Positions 20,934 to 31,990 are shown, counted from the stretch's first letter. The stretch: DNA of 64,000 nucleotides from Pictodentalium vernedei (GCA_031216915.1 CM062294.1:32875128-32939127), one strand, 5' to 3'. Program-made: numbers and translations. The notes: generated by a model not told the origin, from the sequence alone.

Positions 20934-21024
20934 GTAAGAACGTATTAATAGTTCTTATATACATATATATATTATCATCATTATGTTTATGCACAAAATG
21001 TATGTATATATGCATGTATATATG

Positions 21025-21314
21025 CATTTTTTAGATTGAAAGACTCTGACGCCGATGGAGATCGAACCACTGCCTTGATGAGAGTACACTTCTGCGGCAC
21101 CAATCGCCCAGCGAAACTGGACCAGCGCCATAGACCACTTGACTACCGACAAGCCCCAAAAAAGGCATGCTAGCATAATGTCCGCTCATCGAGCTCGTTC
21201 CAATGAGGGGTCACATGATATTGTTTTGTTGAAATGTTTTTGAAAATTTTTAAAAATAGTAATGGGATGGGTTCGAACCCCATCGGCGTCAGAGTCTTTC
21301 ATCCTAAAAAATGC
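21025..21314. repeat. Foldback with tRNA-like arms around an A-MITE fragment
   Basis: The left arm (GCATTTTTTAGATTGAAAGA, then CTCTGACGCCGATGGAG) and right arm (CCATCGGCGTCAGAGTCTTT, then CATCCTAAAAAATGC) are inverted copies. The left copy extends on the minus strand into a tRNA-like sequence: GTAGTCAAGTGGTCTATGGC (A-box-like) and AGTGGTTCGATCTCC (B-box). The right copy has only the B-box end (GGGTTCGAACCCC). Between them, 21185-21270 is half of an A MITE. It is probably a tRNA pseudogene or tRNA-derived repeat. Confidence 0.55.
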
Positions 21315-21359
21315 GTAACAGAAGTGCCGAATTCTGTATTCTGTACCTTAAGCAGGAAA

Positions 21360-21482
21360 TTTGAAAAAGAGATTGCTTCTCACTGATTTCATCTGCATTA
21401 AATGGTATAATTCATTGTATATATGCATGTATATATATATGTGTAAGTATATATGTGTATATGTGTATATGCATATATATGT
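21360..21482. repeat. TATATG-rich microsatellite
   Basis: From about 21415 the sequence is runs of ATGTATATAT and TATATGTG words. Confidence 0.7.
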
Positions 21483-21484
21483 AT

Positions 21485-21894
21485 CAGGCCTGGCATTTTC
21501 AGTAGAGCGATTTATTCGCCCGCCTACTGCTCACCTCAAAAAAATTAAGGAGGGCCAAAACTAGCCCTCCTGGCCTGAGAAAAAGTAATGAAGTAAGATC
21601 TTTTTCGGATCTTTGCTGTGTTAGTGGTCACTTTAAGATGGTCACACTGCTCCACCCACACCTCCGGGCCTTGCCAAGGCCCGGAGGTGTGGGAGGGGCA
21701 GTGCAGCCACCTCACATAGACTACCTTGTCAGCAGCACCAAATAAAATGTACAAAGCCCACTAGGCAGAATTCATATAGTAAAACTTCATTTTGCCGCTT
21801 TTAGATTTTGTAAGCTTAAGGAGAGCTAATTGCCTAGGCCATGCAAGGGGAGCGATTTTTAGCCCTCCTGCATTTTCAAGAATGCTAGGCCTGA
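21485..21894. mobile_element. hAT-like MITE (CAGGCCTGGCATTTTCA ends)
   Basis: The left end is CAGGCCTGGCATTTTCAG and the right end GCATTTTCAAGAATGCTAGGCCTG. An ATGTAT repeat on both sides may be the target duplication but lies in microsatellite sequence. Internal CCTCCGGGCCTTG/CAAGGCCCGGAGG forms a hairpin at about 21661-21689. Confidence 0.65.
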
Positions 21895-22150
21895 TGTATG
21901 CATTTCTGACTCAACTTCTCATCTCATACAAAACTACCAAAGCCAAATAATTTTGAAAGTAGTAGAATGACTTAACGAAACAAAACCCATACAACTGTCA
22001 CAGTAAAATCGTCCCCTTACCCAGCGTGTGTACCTTTGTCTCTTTTTTCTATAACACTTTCCTATCTCTCTTCACTTCTTATTTTCTCCCATCTCTCATC
22101 TTTGGTACCTGCATACAACACATATTTATACAAACTGTATTTACTTACCT
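21895..22150. other. No gene seen
   Basis: AT-rich, pyrimidine-rich sequence before the Helitron, with no recognised feature. Confidence 0.5.
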
Positions 22151-22640
22151 CTTATATAGTTATTATATATATATAAATGCGAATGTCTGTATCAAAATCT
22201 CTCTCTATCTCTCTATCTATCTTTGATCCGGGTGAACTCCTCCATTTCTTGACCGATCGATCTCAAATTTTGTACACAGGGTTAATTCGTCCCTGCGAGT
22301 AACATGGGATGGGTGCCGTGCCTGTATGTGGTGACCTTGACCTTTTATTTCAAAAACGGCTGGGCCGATCGGACTAAAATTTCATATGTGCAGGTATATT
22401 GACCCATCGATCATTTTGACTTTATCAGGGTGCCCATGCAGGGTGACCTTGATCTAGGAATTGTGACCTTGACCTTTTATTTCGAAAACGGCTGGGCCGA
22501 ATGGCCTAAAATTTCATATGTGCGGGTATATTGACCCGTCGATCATTTTGACTTTATCAGAGTGCCCGTTTGGGGTGACCTTGACCTTGAAATTGGTGAT
22601 AACCATCTTCTCCCGTGCAACGCTGGGTATCACCCGCTAG
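22151..22640 (+). mobile_element. Short non-autonomous Helitron, copy 1
   Basis: The 5' side has ATAAATGCGAATGTCTGT. The 3' side is GCAACGCTGGGTATCACCCG and CTAG followed by T, with the short hairpin CGGGT/ACCCG-type stem expected near a Helitron 3' end. The interior has units of TGACCTTGACCTTTTATTTC, then AACGGCTGGGCCGATCGG, then AAATTTCATATGTGCGGGTA and TTGACCCATCGATCATTTTG. The exact 5' base is uncertain. There is no Rep/helicase. Confidence 0.75.
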
Positions 22641-22749
22641 TATTATATATATGTGTACATGAATGTATGTATTTATGTATGTATGTATATACTATATTTC
22701 TCTTTTCCTGAATAAAAAAAATGTATCATAATGAAGCTCTTGTTTTTAA

Positions 22750-22963
22750 CCCTTTACCTAACGAATCGCCCGCATCCGCCCACGTAATTAGCAAATTGAG
22801 CAGTTGAAAAAAAAAAAAATTTCAAAATATTTCAACAAAACCATATCATGTGACCCCTCATTAGAACAAGCTCATCGAGCTCATTCCAATGAAGGGTCAC
22901 ATGATATTGTTTTGCTGAAATGTTTTTGAAAATTTTTTAAAATAGTAATTAAAATAATAAATA
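22750..22963. mobile_element. TTAA-A MITE, right end lost
   Basis: TTAA (22746-22749) CCCTTTACCTAACGAATCGC. The palindrome AACCATATCATGTGACCCCT to AGCTCATCGAGCTC is intact. After AATTAAAATAATAA it switches to unrelated sequence. Confidence 0.85.
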
Positions 22964-22969
22964 GAGGAT

Positions 22970-23115
22970 ATGGAATGATCGAGCGTTTTTCTCATACAAT
23001 ATTTATGAAACGAGTCTAAGAATTTTCCGTTTGAGCGAGCCTCTGGCAAGCCCAAATGGAAAATTCGGACGAGTTTCATAAACATTATATGAGAAAAACA
23101 CTCATTTCATATTAT
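22970..23115. repeat. Inverted repeat with diverged loop
   Basis: TTTTTCTCATACAATATTTATGAAACG on the left pairs with TTTCATAAACATTATATGAG on the right. The inner arms GAATTTTCCGTTTG and CAAATGGAAAATTC also pair. It is a foldback of unknown family. Confidence 0.6.
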
Positions 23116-23169
23116 ATTTGTCATATGACACACACACGCACAAATTAGCCACTCAGTATGACTTTTTAA

Positions 23170-23409
23170 CCCATCACCTAACTTGAGTTGCAGACGGCAC
23201 TTGGAAAAAACATCCTCGTCTAACTAAATTTTTCATTTTTTGCTTCCAAAACATAGGTTATGACCCTCATTGAACGAGTGTGACACGCTAGTTCCAATGA
23301 GGGGTCATAACCTATGTTTTGGAAGCAAAAAGTGAAAATATAAAAAAAAATGAATGGTGTTTTTCTTGTATTGCGCGAGATGGTTTTTGCCGTTATGTTA
23401 GGTAAAATA
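23170..23409. mobile_element. Hybrid MITE: B ends with a C-type core
   Basis: The ends are of the B type (TTAA CCCATCACCTAACTTG; GTTATGTTAGGTAAAATA TTAA). The palindrome begins TTTTTGCTTCCAAAACATAG, which is the C-family core (B cores have TTTTTGTCTCAAAAACATAG). This is a direct intermediate between the two families. Confidence 0.85.
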
Positions 23410-23413
23410 TTAA

Positions 23414-23928
23414 TACAATATAACCCACCCTAAATAGGACAGATAACGTAAATTCTACCTACTGAAATTATACAACTGTGACCCAGTTGTATTTTGTTTA
23501 GCCAATCAAATTGTCCAGTTTTGAAATTGACCAATGAAAGCTCCCAACTCTAATTATGCAAATTATGAAAATGTGGCCCAGTTGTATTTTGTTCAGCCAA
23601 TCAAATTGTCTAGTTTTGAAATTGACCAATGAAATTGACGGAAGGCTTTATTTATCACTGATTAATATGAAAACTAGATGGTGCCATTTGTGTGCGAAGC
23701 ACACTATAGTATATCCCCGCATTTGCACTTTCCTTTTTGGTTAGTGCAGGATACAGACTTGGATAAAAAGGCTTCACGCATGTGTGTGATTTAAAATGAT
23801 AAAACAGTATTTAATTTCCTTCTGAAGACTCACATGTGAAACTACTTCAATATTTCAAACAAGATACTTCACCCAACATGATGTATAAAGGGTAGTGTTC
23901 TGATCACATCATTGTCACATGATTGAAA
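23414..23928. repeat. Short direct repeat, otherwise unrecognised
   Basis: CCCAGTTGTATTTTGTT, GCCAATCAAATTGTC and TTTTGAAATTGACCAATGAA occur twice (about 23472-23537 and 23577-23632), roughly 105 bp apart. CCAAT words are present. Nothing else recognised. Confidence 0.5.
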
Positions 23929-24031
23929 AACCACTTGGACCCAAATCAAAATTCCGAAACCTTCATGCACATCTACAGATGCTATCTGAACATGTTAACA
24001 TGGTTTAGATGTTTCGAATTCAATACCCTAA
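23929..24031. repeat. Isolated monomer of the 153-bp satellite
   Basis: CCACTTGGACCCAAATCAAA through TTCGAATTCAATACCCTAA matches the satellite that starts at 26029, about 2 kb away. Confidence 0.85.
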
Positions 24032-24436
24032 CAGTGACCGTTGGGAGCGGGAGAGCAGGAGAGTGGAAATTCACTCTCCACTTATAGATTTTACGAGAGT
24101 GAAAAATTTTAGGAGAGTGATTTTTAAAATAATGCCTCGGGCCAATTCGCCCCCAGGTGGAATAACGAGGATTGGTGGTGATTGCTGTTGAGAAATCAGT
24201 AGGCCTAATAACGCGCGATTTCCAAATTAATTGGTTTTATGACGTTTCAGCCTTGAGTCGTTTCGGCCCTAAGAGGCCAAAACGTCTTAGAAATTGGGCC
24301 GAAACGTCTTCACATTCGGTAATTCTTTTTTAGATGTGATTGTGTGGAGGGGTTAAAGTATGCTATCGCCAGTATCGGTGCATTTCGTTTCTCTCTTCAA
24401 GCATCGTGAAAGCGAAACTCGAAATGCACCCCTTCT
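24032..24436. other. No gene seen; inverted GAGAGTG and CGTTT(C/T) words
   Basis: It contains GGAGAGTGGAAATTCACTCTCC (paired) and a cluster of GGCCGAAACGTC/GACGTTTCAGCC words at about 24238-24320. No element boundaries were resolved. Confidence 0.4.
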
Positions 24437-25892
24437 CAGCAAACCTGTCGTCAGTGACCACCTGTCTTTAACGACCATTTTTGGCAAGTCCCAAGGGTGG
24501 TCGCTCATGACCAGGGGTCAGCCTTGCAGCTGATTTTAGGGAGAAGTGACTTCTCCCTTCAGAGACTTTAGGGAGAAGTCAGGACCCAGGAGGGAGAAGT
24601 CAGTGGACATGAAGGAGAAATCAGAAAAAAAAACATAAAACGTATATGACATCGTGACAAAATAAATGAACATAGAGGACACAATTGTGGAGAAAAAAAT
24701 AAATAAAAGTTTATACAAACACACACAAAACTAAGTCAAGATGGTTACATAACAGAATGTAGGTTAAAATCCCCCACCCCACCCTACAAAAAACTGTGTC
24801 GTTCATGGTTTCTGAATACCCCCTAACTCTTTGCCTAACAGTGATGACTAAGGTTACCGTGCAGTTGATTTTGTATTTGCCTCAACGATGTGGATTTGAA
24901 ATTTAGTATGACCCATGGTGAGAGTGTTCTTCTCTGTAACAGAAGGTATATTCTTTTTAAAAAAATATTTAAAGTGTTTAAAATAAATTTCAAGTTCATA
25001 TAAGAAGCTGGGTCATTCATGGTTTCTGAATACCCTAACTGAGTTGAAAAGCGTAGTTAAAAAAGTTTTCGATATCCTTCGTAAATTAAGCGTTATTAAC
25101 AATTTGAGTTAATTAATTTCTTTGGTAAATGACAAAACATTTCAGTTGTCTCCCTTCCCGGCTGCGCTGGGTAAACTAATAATACACTGTTCAGAAAACT
25201 GACAATTTCTGCCAACCATCTTTCACTGACACGTGCGATTGGTGCTTTGAAGGTCTGCCATTCTTATCCATCCAAATACCTGTGATTTCTATTGTAGCCT
25301 TATTACATTTAACCCCTTTCCAACAAACTTCGCAAGTTTTCAAAGAAAAACATTCAATGCAAATTGCGGGGCGAATTTCAATGCAGCCAATTTTTCAGTG
25401 GAACAGAGCGTAGCCGCAAGCAATTTCGATATGGACGAACTGTCTCCAATACATTTTTTTTGTTTTGAAACGATGGTTAACTTTAATAAATTCTAATTAA
25501 CTCGATGCGTGTCTTGTGTGATTCGTTGTTGTCTGGTACTTTGTTTTTAAATAGCCATTTTGTGCTGGTTGCTATCAGTTGGGGCGAATTGTTCGAATGA
25601 CTACACCATTGCAATTCTTTTCAGAAATATAAAATTGGGCTAGTTTAGGCTATTTTCATAGCCGTGTGACGGACTTTAACAGCAACTGTGTTTACTGTTT
25701 TTTGCGGAAGCGTGTGTTTTTAAAAAATAAAACATAAGAAAATACAGTAAACTGCCATGTCTCCCAAGGAAGTTTGGGAGGGCGACTTGAATTTCGCCCC
25801 CAATGTAAGCCAAGGCGACTTGAGGAATGACAAGGCGACTTCTTCGCTCAAGTCGCCCACTCGGCTGACCCCTGCTCATGACAGGTTCTTCT
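24437..25892. mobile_element. Pogo-like MITE remnant interrupted by hAT-3
   Basis: The left part has AGCAAACCTGTCGTCAGTGA and ACCACCTGTCTTTAACGACC. After the hAT-3 insertion the sequence resumes as CTCATGACAGGTTCTTCTG plus TA. The arrangement mirrors the element at 4079 (CAGTAAAACCTGTC to GACAGGTTCTACTG). The left boundary is approximate. Confidence 0.6.
24512..25874. mobile_element. hAT-3: 1.36-kb non-autonomous hAT-like element
   Basis: Ends are CAGGGGTCAGCC and GGCTGACCCCTG. A perfect 8-bp duplication CTCATGAC lies at 24504-24511 and 25875-25882. Subterminal repeats are GGGAGAAGTCA-type words at the left and GGCGACTT-type words at the right, possible transposase-binding sites. No transposase frame is present; the longest open frames are short and unrelated to hAT proteins. 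Nearly all of the interior looks single-copy in this window. Confidence 0.82.
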
Positions 25893-25949
25893 GTACTTTG
25901 CACTTCTCCGACGAAGGCTTTGAACACGACCGGAAGATAAACGTGCGTG

Positions 25950-26028
25950 ACTAATTACTCGCGGTATACGAAAAACCCGTGCGCGGTGGTGCGCTGGCGC
26001 GATCGCTCGCCGTTCCCAACGGTCACTG
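25950..26028. other. Short CpG-rich stretch
   Basis: ACTCGCGGTATACG, CGTGCGCGGTGGTGCGCTGG and CGCGATCGCTCGCCG stand out against the AT-rich surroundings. It borders the satellite. A regulatory role is only a possibility. Confidence 0.35.
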
Positions 26029-26496
26029 CCCTAAGAGCCTTTGAGCGGACAAAGATTTTCTGAGGGTAAAAGTGGTTCCACTGGAACCACTTGGACCCAA
26101 ATCAAAATTCCGAAACCTTCATGCACATCTACAGATGCTATCTGAATATGTTAACATGGTTTAAAAGTTTCGAATTCAATACCCTAAGAGCTTTTGAGCG
26201 GACAAAGATTTTCTAAGGATAAAAGTGGTTCCACTGGAACCACTTGGACCCAAATCAAAATTCCGAAACCTTCATGCACATCTACAGATGCTATCTGAAC
26301 ATGTTAACATGGTTTAAACGTATCGAATTCAATACCCTAAGAACCTTTGAGCGGACAAAGATTTTCTAAGGATAAAAATGGTTCCACTGGAACCACTTGG
26401 AACCAAATCAAAATCCCGAAACCTTCATGCACATGTACTGGTGATACCTGAACACATTAGCATAGTTTAAACATTAATGCAAGTGAATGTAACACC

Positions 26497-26556
26497 GGGC
26501 GGACGTACGGATGGACAGACGGATGGACGGACGGACGGACGGACGTACGGACGGAG
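26497..26556. repeat. (GGAC)n tract 1 in satellite
   Basis: Runs of GGACGGACGG with GGATGGAC and GTAC variants, followed by AGATAACGACAATATCCCCG. Confidence 0.9.
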
Positions 26557-28328
26557 ATAACGACAATATCCCCGACATTACCCTAAGATGCTATCTGAAC
26601 ATGTTAACATGGTTTAAATGTTTCAAATTGAATACCCTACAAGCCTTTTAGCGGACAAAGATTTTCTGAGGGTAAAAGTGTTTCCACTGGAACCACTTGG
26701 ACCCAAATCAAAATTCCAAAACCTTCATGCACATCTACAGATGCTATCTGAACATGTTAACATTGTTTAAACGTTTCGAATTCAATACCCTAAGAGCCTT
26801 TGAGCGGACAAAGATTTTCTGAGGGTAAAAGTGGTTCCACTGGAACCACTTGGACCCAAATCAAAATTGTGAAACCCTCATGCACATCTACAGATGCTAT
26901 CTGAACATGTTAACATGGTTTAAACGTTTCGAATTTAATACCCTAAGAGCCTTTGAGCGGACAAAGATTTTCTAAGGATAAAAGTGGTTCCACTGGAACC
27001 ACTTGGACCCAAATCAAAATTCCGAAACCTTCATGCACATCTACAGATGCTATCTGAACATGTTAACAGGGTTTAAACGTTGTGAATTCAATACCCTAAG
27101 AATCTTTGAGCGGACAAAGATTTTGTAAGGATAAAAGTGGTTCCACTGGAACCACCTGGAACCAAATCAAAATTCCGAAACCTTCATGCACATCTACAGA
27201 TGCTCTCTGAACATGTTAACATGGTTTAAACGTTTCGAATTCAATACCCTAAGAGCCTTTGAGCGGACAAAGACTTTCTAAGGATAAAAGTGGTTCCACT
27301 GGAACCACTTGGACCCAAATCAAAATTCCAAAACCTTCATGCACATCTACAGATGCTATCTGAACATGTTAACATGGTTTAAACATTTCAAATTCAATAC
27401 CCTACGAGCCTTTGTGTGGACAAAGATTTTCTAAGGATAAAAGTGGTTTCACTGGAACCACCTGGAACCAAATCAAAATTCCGAAACCTTCATGCACTTC
27501 TACAGATGCTATCTCTGAACATGTTAACATGGTTTAAACGTTTCGAATTCAATACCCTAAGAGCCTTTGAGCGGACAAAGATTTTCTGAGGGTAAAAGTG
27601 GTTCCACTGGAACCACTTGGACCCAAATGAAAATTCCAAAACCTTCATGCACATCTACAGATGCTATCTGAACATGTTAACATGGTTTAAACATTTCGAA
27701 TTCAATACCCTAAGAGCCTTTGAGCGGACAAAGATTTTCTAAGGATAGAAGTGGTTCCACTGGAACCACTTGGACCCAAATCAAAATTCCGAAACCTTCA
27801 TGCACATCTACAGATGCTATCTGAACATGTTAACATGGTTTAAATGTTTCGAATTCAATACCCTAAGAACCTTTGAGCGGACAAAGATTTTCTAAGGATA
27901 AAAAGTGGTTCCACTGGAACCATCTGGAACAAAATCAAAATTCCGAAACCTTCATGCACATCTACAGATGCTATCTGAACATGTTAACATGGTTTAAATG
28001 TTTCGAATTCAATACCCTAAGAGCCTTTGAGCGGACAAAGATTTTCTGAGGATGAAAGTGGTTCCACTGGAACCACTTGGACCCAAATCAAAATTCCGAA
28101 ACCTTCATGCACATCTACAGATGCTATCTGAACATGTTAACATGGTTTAAACGTATCGAATTCAATACCCTAAGAACCTTTGAGCGGACAAAGATTTTCT
28201 AAGGATAAAAATGGTTCCACTGGAACCACTTGGAACCAAATCAAAATCCCGAAACCTTCATGCACATGTACTGGTGATACCTGAACACATTAGCATAGTT
28301 TAAACATTAAAGCAAGTGAATGTAACAC

Positions 28329-28405
28329 CGGACGGACGTACGGATGGATGGATGGACGGATGGACGGACGGACGTACGGACGGACGGACGGACGGACGGA
28401 CGGAG
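28329..28405. repeat. (GGAC)n tract 2 in satellite
   Basis: Same position relative to the variant monomer as tracts 1 and 3. Here the AGATAAC tail jumps straight into a monomer (CCACTTGGACCC). The frame through it encodes only GRTDGRTD repeats. Confidence 0.9.
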
Positions 28406-29889
28406 ATAACCACTTGGACCCAAAATCAAAATTCCGAAACCTTCATGCACATCTACAGATGCTCTCTGAACATGTTAACATGGTTTAAACGTTTCGAATT
28501 CAATACCCTAAGAGCCTTTGAGCAGACAAAGACTTTCTAAGGATAAAAGTGGTTCCACTGGAACCACTTTGATCCAAATCAAAATTCCAAAACCTTCATG
28601 CACATCTACAGATGCTATCTGAACATGTTAACATGGTTTAAACGTTTCAAATTCAATACCCTACGAGCCTTTGTGTGGACAAAGATTTTCTAAGGATAAA
28701 AGTGGTTCCACTGGAACCACCTGGAACCAAATAAAAATTCCGAAACCTTCATGCACGTCTACAGATGCTATCTGAACATGTTAACATGGTTTAAATGTTT
28801 CGAATTCAATACCCTAAGAGCCTTTGAGCGGACAAAGATTTTCTGAGGGTAAAAGTGGTTCCACTGGAACCACTTGGACCCAAATCAAAATTCCAAAACC
28901 TTCATGCACATCTACAGATGCTATCTGAACATGTTAACATGGTTTAAACATTTCGAATTCAATACCCTAAGAGCCTTTGAGCGGACAAAGATTTTGTAAG
29001 GATAAAAGTGGTTCCACTGGAACCACTTGGACCCAAATCAAAATTCCGAAACCTTCATGCACATCTACAGATGCTATCTGAACATGTTAACATGGTTTAA
29101 ACATTTCAAATTTAATACCCTAAGAGCCTTTGAGCGGACAAAGATTTTCTAAGGATAAAACTGGTTCCACTGGAACCACTTGGACCCAAATCAAAATTCC
29201 GAAACCTTCATGCACATCTACAGATGCTATCTGAACATGTTAACATGGTTTAAACGTTTCGAATTCAATACCCTAAGAACCTTTGAGCGGACAAAGATTT
29301 TCCAAGGATAAAAGTGGTTCCACTGGAACCACCTGGAACAAAATCGAAATTCCGAAACCTTCATGCACATCTACAGATGCTATCTGAACATGTTAACATG
29401 GTTTAAATGTTTCGAATTCAATACCCTAAGAGCCTTTGAGCGGACAAAGATTTTCTGAGGGTAAAAGTGGTTCCACTGGAACCACTTGGACCCAAATCAA
29501 AATTCCGAAACCTTCATGCACATCTACAGATGCTATCTGAACATGTTAACATGGTTTAAAAGTTTCGAATTCAATACCCTAAGAGCCTTTGAGCGGACAA
29601 AGATTTTCTAAGGATAAAAGTGGTTCCACTGGAACCACTTGGACCCAAATCAAAATTCCGAAACCTTCATGCACATCTACAGATGCTATCTGAACATGTT
29701 AACATGGTTTAAACGTATCGAATTCAATACCCTAAGAACCTTTGAGTGGACAAAGATTTTCTAAGGATAAAAATGGTTCCACTGGAACCACTTGGAACCA
29801 AATCAAAATCCCGAAACCTTCATGCACATGTACTGGTGATACCTGAACACATTAGCATAGTTTAATCATAAATGCAAGTGAATGTAACA

Positions 29890-29960
29890 CCGGATGGACG
29901 GACGGACAGACGGATGGACGGACGGACGGACGGACGTACATACGTACGTACGGACGGAGA
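29890..29960. repeat. (GGAC)n tract 3 in satellite
   Basis: GGACGGAC repeats with ACATACGTACGTACGG, then AGATAACGACAATATCCCCG. It closes the array. Confidence 0.9.
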
Positions 29961-30029
29961 TAACGACAATATCCCCGACGAAAGTGGGGATAACAAAATA
30001 TCAAATGTTTTAAAGTGAACAAAACGGAC

Positions 30030-30066
30030 AAGTCATATGATATTCTCTACGTTGGGTAAAGGGTTA
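30030..30066. mobile_element. Right-end fragment of an A MITE
   Basis: ATATTCTCTACGTTGGGTAA and AGGGTTAA form only the last ~30 bp of an A element, close to the satellite's right edge. Confidence 0.65.
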
Positions 30067-30444
30067 AGGCCATATCTCATTGAGTTGAGATATCGCCAAA
30101 GAAAAAAGAGGATTTTGTGTTTGAAAATTTTATTCCATAAAGAGGGTTATTCAGTTAAGAGATATACAATTAAGTGTGCTTCAATGTGTATGAAAACCTC
30201 AATGTTGTCCCAAGTTCGAAACAAAATAAGGTATTGACTATCAAACCAACTGACCTGAACTGATTATGAAAAAATCTCCTCCTCTTATTGGAATCATGGG
30301 TCACATAAAGTAGCACCGAAATGGGACAACACTGTATTGAAAATTACCATGCAGCATCGCACGTGTTCACGGTTGACTGAATTTAAACCAAAGATTCTTT
30401 AGTAGATAGTACTCTGAGTAGCTAACGGTCGGATAAGAAAGTTA
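30067..30444. other. No gene seen
   Basis: GGCCATATCTCATTGAGTTG opposite AGATAT(C/A)GCC-like words forms a small hairpin at 30067-30095. A related hairpin is at 30984-31016. The rest is AT-rich. Confidence 0.5.
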
Positions 30445-30446
30445 TA

Positions 30447-30893
30447 CAGTGGAACCCACTTAATTGGATATCTCTTAATTGTATACCCCTGTTAATTGAA
30501 TACAATTTTCAAACACAAAACCATTTACCATACCTTCAGTACAAATTTGATCTGTTAATTGCATATGGGTTGTAGAGTAAACTCCTGTTAATTGTATATA
30601 AATTTTTGTAATATGTCGAAAAAATTACTGTGACACGCACCAAATTCCTCTTATTTAATATTATCAACCTTTTTTGGCCTCACTGCATCCAATACGGACA
30701 TTTATTCTATTATATCTTGTTTGACAGAGCTCTATGAGCTCTGTCAAACAAGATATAATAGAATAAATGCTCAGTTTACCTCCAGAACACAGGAAACTGA
30801 CCAAATCCCTGTTAATTATATACTCCTGTTAACTGAATAAGTTGCACTGGCAAAATGGATATTCAATTAAGAGGATTCTACTGTATCACCAAA
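30447..30893. mobile_element. TA-P MITE (pogo/Tigger-like), full length
   Basis: CAGTGGAACCCACTTAATTG to TTAAGAGGATTCTACTG, with TA at 30445-30446 and 30894-30895. The core TTCTATTATATCTTGTTTGA to CAGAGCTCTATGAGCTCTG is a long palindrome at about 30703-30770. CAGTNGAACC ends with a TA target fit the pogo/Tigger group. Confidence 0.9.
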
Positions 30894-30959
30894 ACTGAAC
30901 TTAGGTTTCTTTTTTTTCCGTTGGTATATAACCATTATGTTTATGTACAAAATATTGTA

Positions 30960-31060
30960 TCAAGAGTCGTACTCTTGTTTCTAAGGCCATATCTCGATGA
31001 GTTGAGATATAGCCTTTGAAACAAGAGTAAGACTCGGGATATATTTTGTATACAAACATA
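30960..31060. repeat. Palindrome with CATATCTC core
   Basis: GAGTCGTACTCTTGTTTC and GAAACAAGAGTAAGACTC are inverted. Inside, GGCCATATCTC(G) pairs with GAGATATAGCC. The flanks TACAAAATATTGTATC/TATATTTTGTATACAAA also pair. It is a foldback element with unresolved ends. Confidence 0.65.
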
Positions 31061-31093
31061 TTGGTGATGATAGATTTATCTTATACCTCTTAA

Positions 31094-31326
31094 CCCTTTA
31101 CCCAACGCAGACAGTATCAAAATTTATTATTTTAAATATCATTTTTTTAAATTTTTCAAAAAATTTCAACAAAACCATATCATGTGACCCCTTGTTGGAA
31201 CGAGCTCGTTCCAACGAGGGGTCACATGATAAGGTTTTGTTGAAATTTTTGGAAAAATAATATTTTTTTAAACTGCTGAATTCGCATATTACGTGGGCGG
31301 ATACGTCCGATTCGTTGGGTAAAGGT
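31094..31326. mobile_element. TTAA-A MITE, full length
   Basis: TTAA (31090-31093) CCCTTTACCCAACGCAG to TCGTTGGGTAAAGG TTTAA. The palindrome AACCATATCATGTGACCCCT to GGAACGAGCTCGTTCC has no loop. Confidence 0.9.
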
Positions 31327-31539
31327 TTAACTGTGTAGTACCTTGATTAACAATTATTGTAATTTCAGATTTCATTTTCAGACTCCTAACATGCTGATCA
31401 TTTTGCTTAAACTGTCTGTCTGCCTTGAACTTTCCTGAATCTGATCTCCAAATAAACTAAATGAGTGCACAAGTGTTTTGTTCTCTTTCATATATAGAAA
31501 CATACTGGTATATGGTCTATCTCAAACGTCACTGAGAGG

Positions 31540-31990
31540 CTTCTGATTATAAGATGAACATCTCTTGTTGAGTTAGACATTCGGGAATTTGACTATGGAA
31601 AACCATATGTTAACAAACCCTGAAGGGGTGAGTTAACAAATGGTTTTCCATAGGCAAATTCAGACCTGAAAATAAGCAGTCTGACATTTGCAGAATGAGG
31701 TCCCCCAGAGGGTGAATTTGATGAGGCTATCCCATACAGTGAGCCAATTTATCCTTTGGGTACCTATTTCTGTTGAGTTTTGTGACCCTCACTTCAGATT
31801 GAGGTTCACAGAGGGTAAATTTAGTGATGCTACCCTGCTATGCAGGGTAGCATCACTAAATTCACCCTCTGGGAACCTCATTTTGCAGATGTCAGCCTGC
31901 TTATTTTCTGACTTGGTCAAATTCCTGAATGTCTTACGAAACGAGACGTTTATCTCCATTGTAATTCCTGTCATCGTTAGAAGTGAAAAA
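31540..31990. repeat. Foldback element interrupted by hAT-1
   Basis: ACATTCGGGAATTTGACTAT and GGAAAACCATATGTTAAC on the left pair with GTTAACAAATGGTTTTCCAT and AG, then GTCAAATTCCTGAATGT after the hAT-1 insertion. Outer ends unresolved. Confidence 0.6.
31661..31915. mobile_element. hAT-1 MITE in a palindrome arm
   Basis: CAGACCTGAAAATAAGCAGT to TGCTTATTTTCTGACTTG, flanked by GGCAAATT (31653-31660) and GTCAAATT (31916-31923), a 7/8 target duplication. The core is GTGATGCTACCCTGC with its complement. Confidence 0.9.

Larger units (their letters stand above)
26029..29985. repeat. 153-bp satellite with higher-order structure
   Basis: About 24 monomers start at CCCTAAGA(G/A)CCTTTGAGCG (26029, 26182, 26335, and so on). 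Each contains GTGGTTCCACTGGAACCAC, a 19-nt palindrome with 9-bp arms and one central base, and ATGCTATCTGAACATGTTAA. The array is divided by (GGAC)n tracts. A variant terminal monomer (GTACTGGTGATACCTGAACA) always precedes the tract. A block of about 1.26 kb is repeated (27201 corresponds to 28460). Confidence 0.92.

Noticed and set aside
28316..28540. Asp/Thr/Gly/Arg-repeat protein
   Set aside because: It is a translation of the (GGAC)n tract and the satellite.
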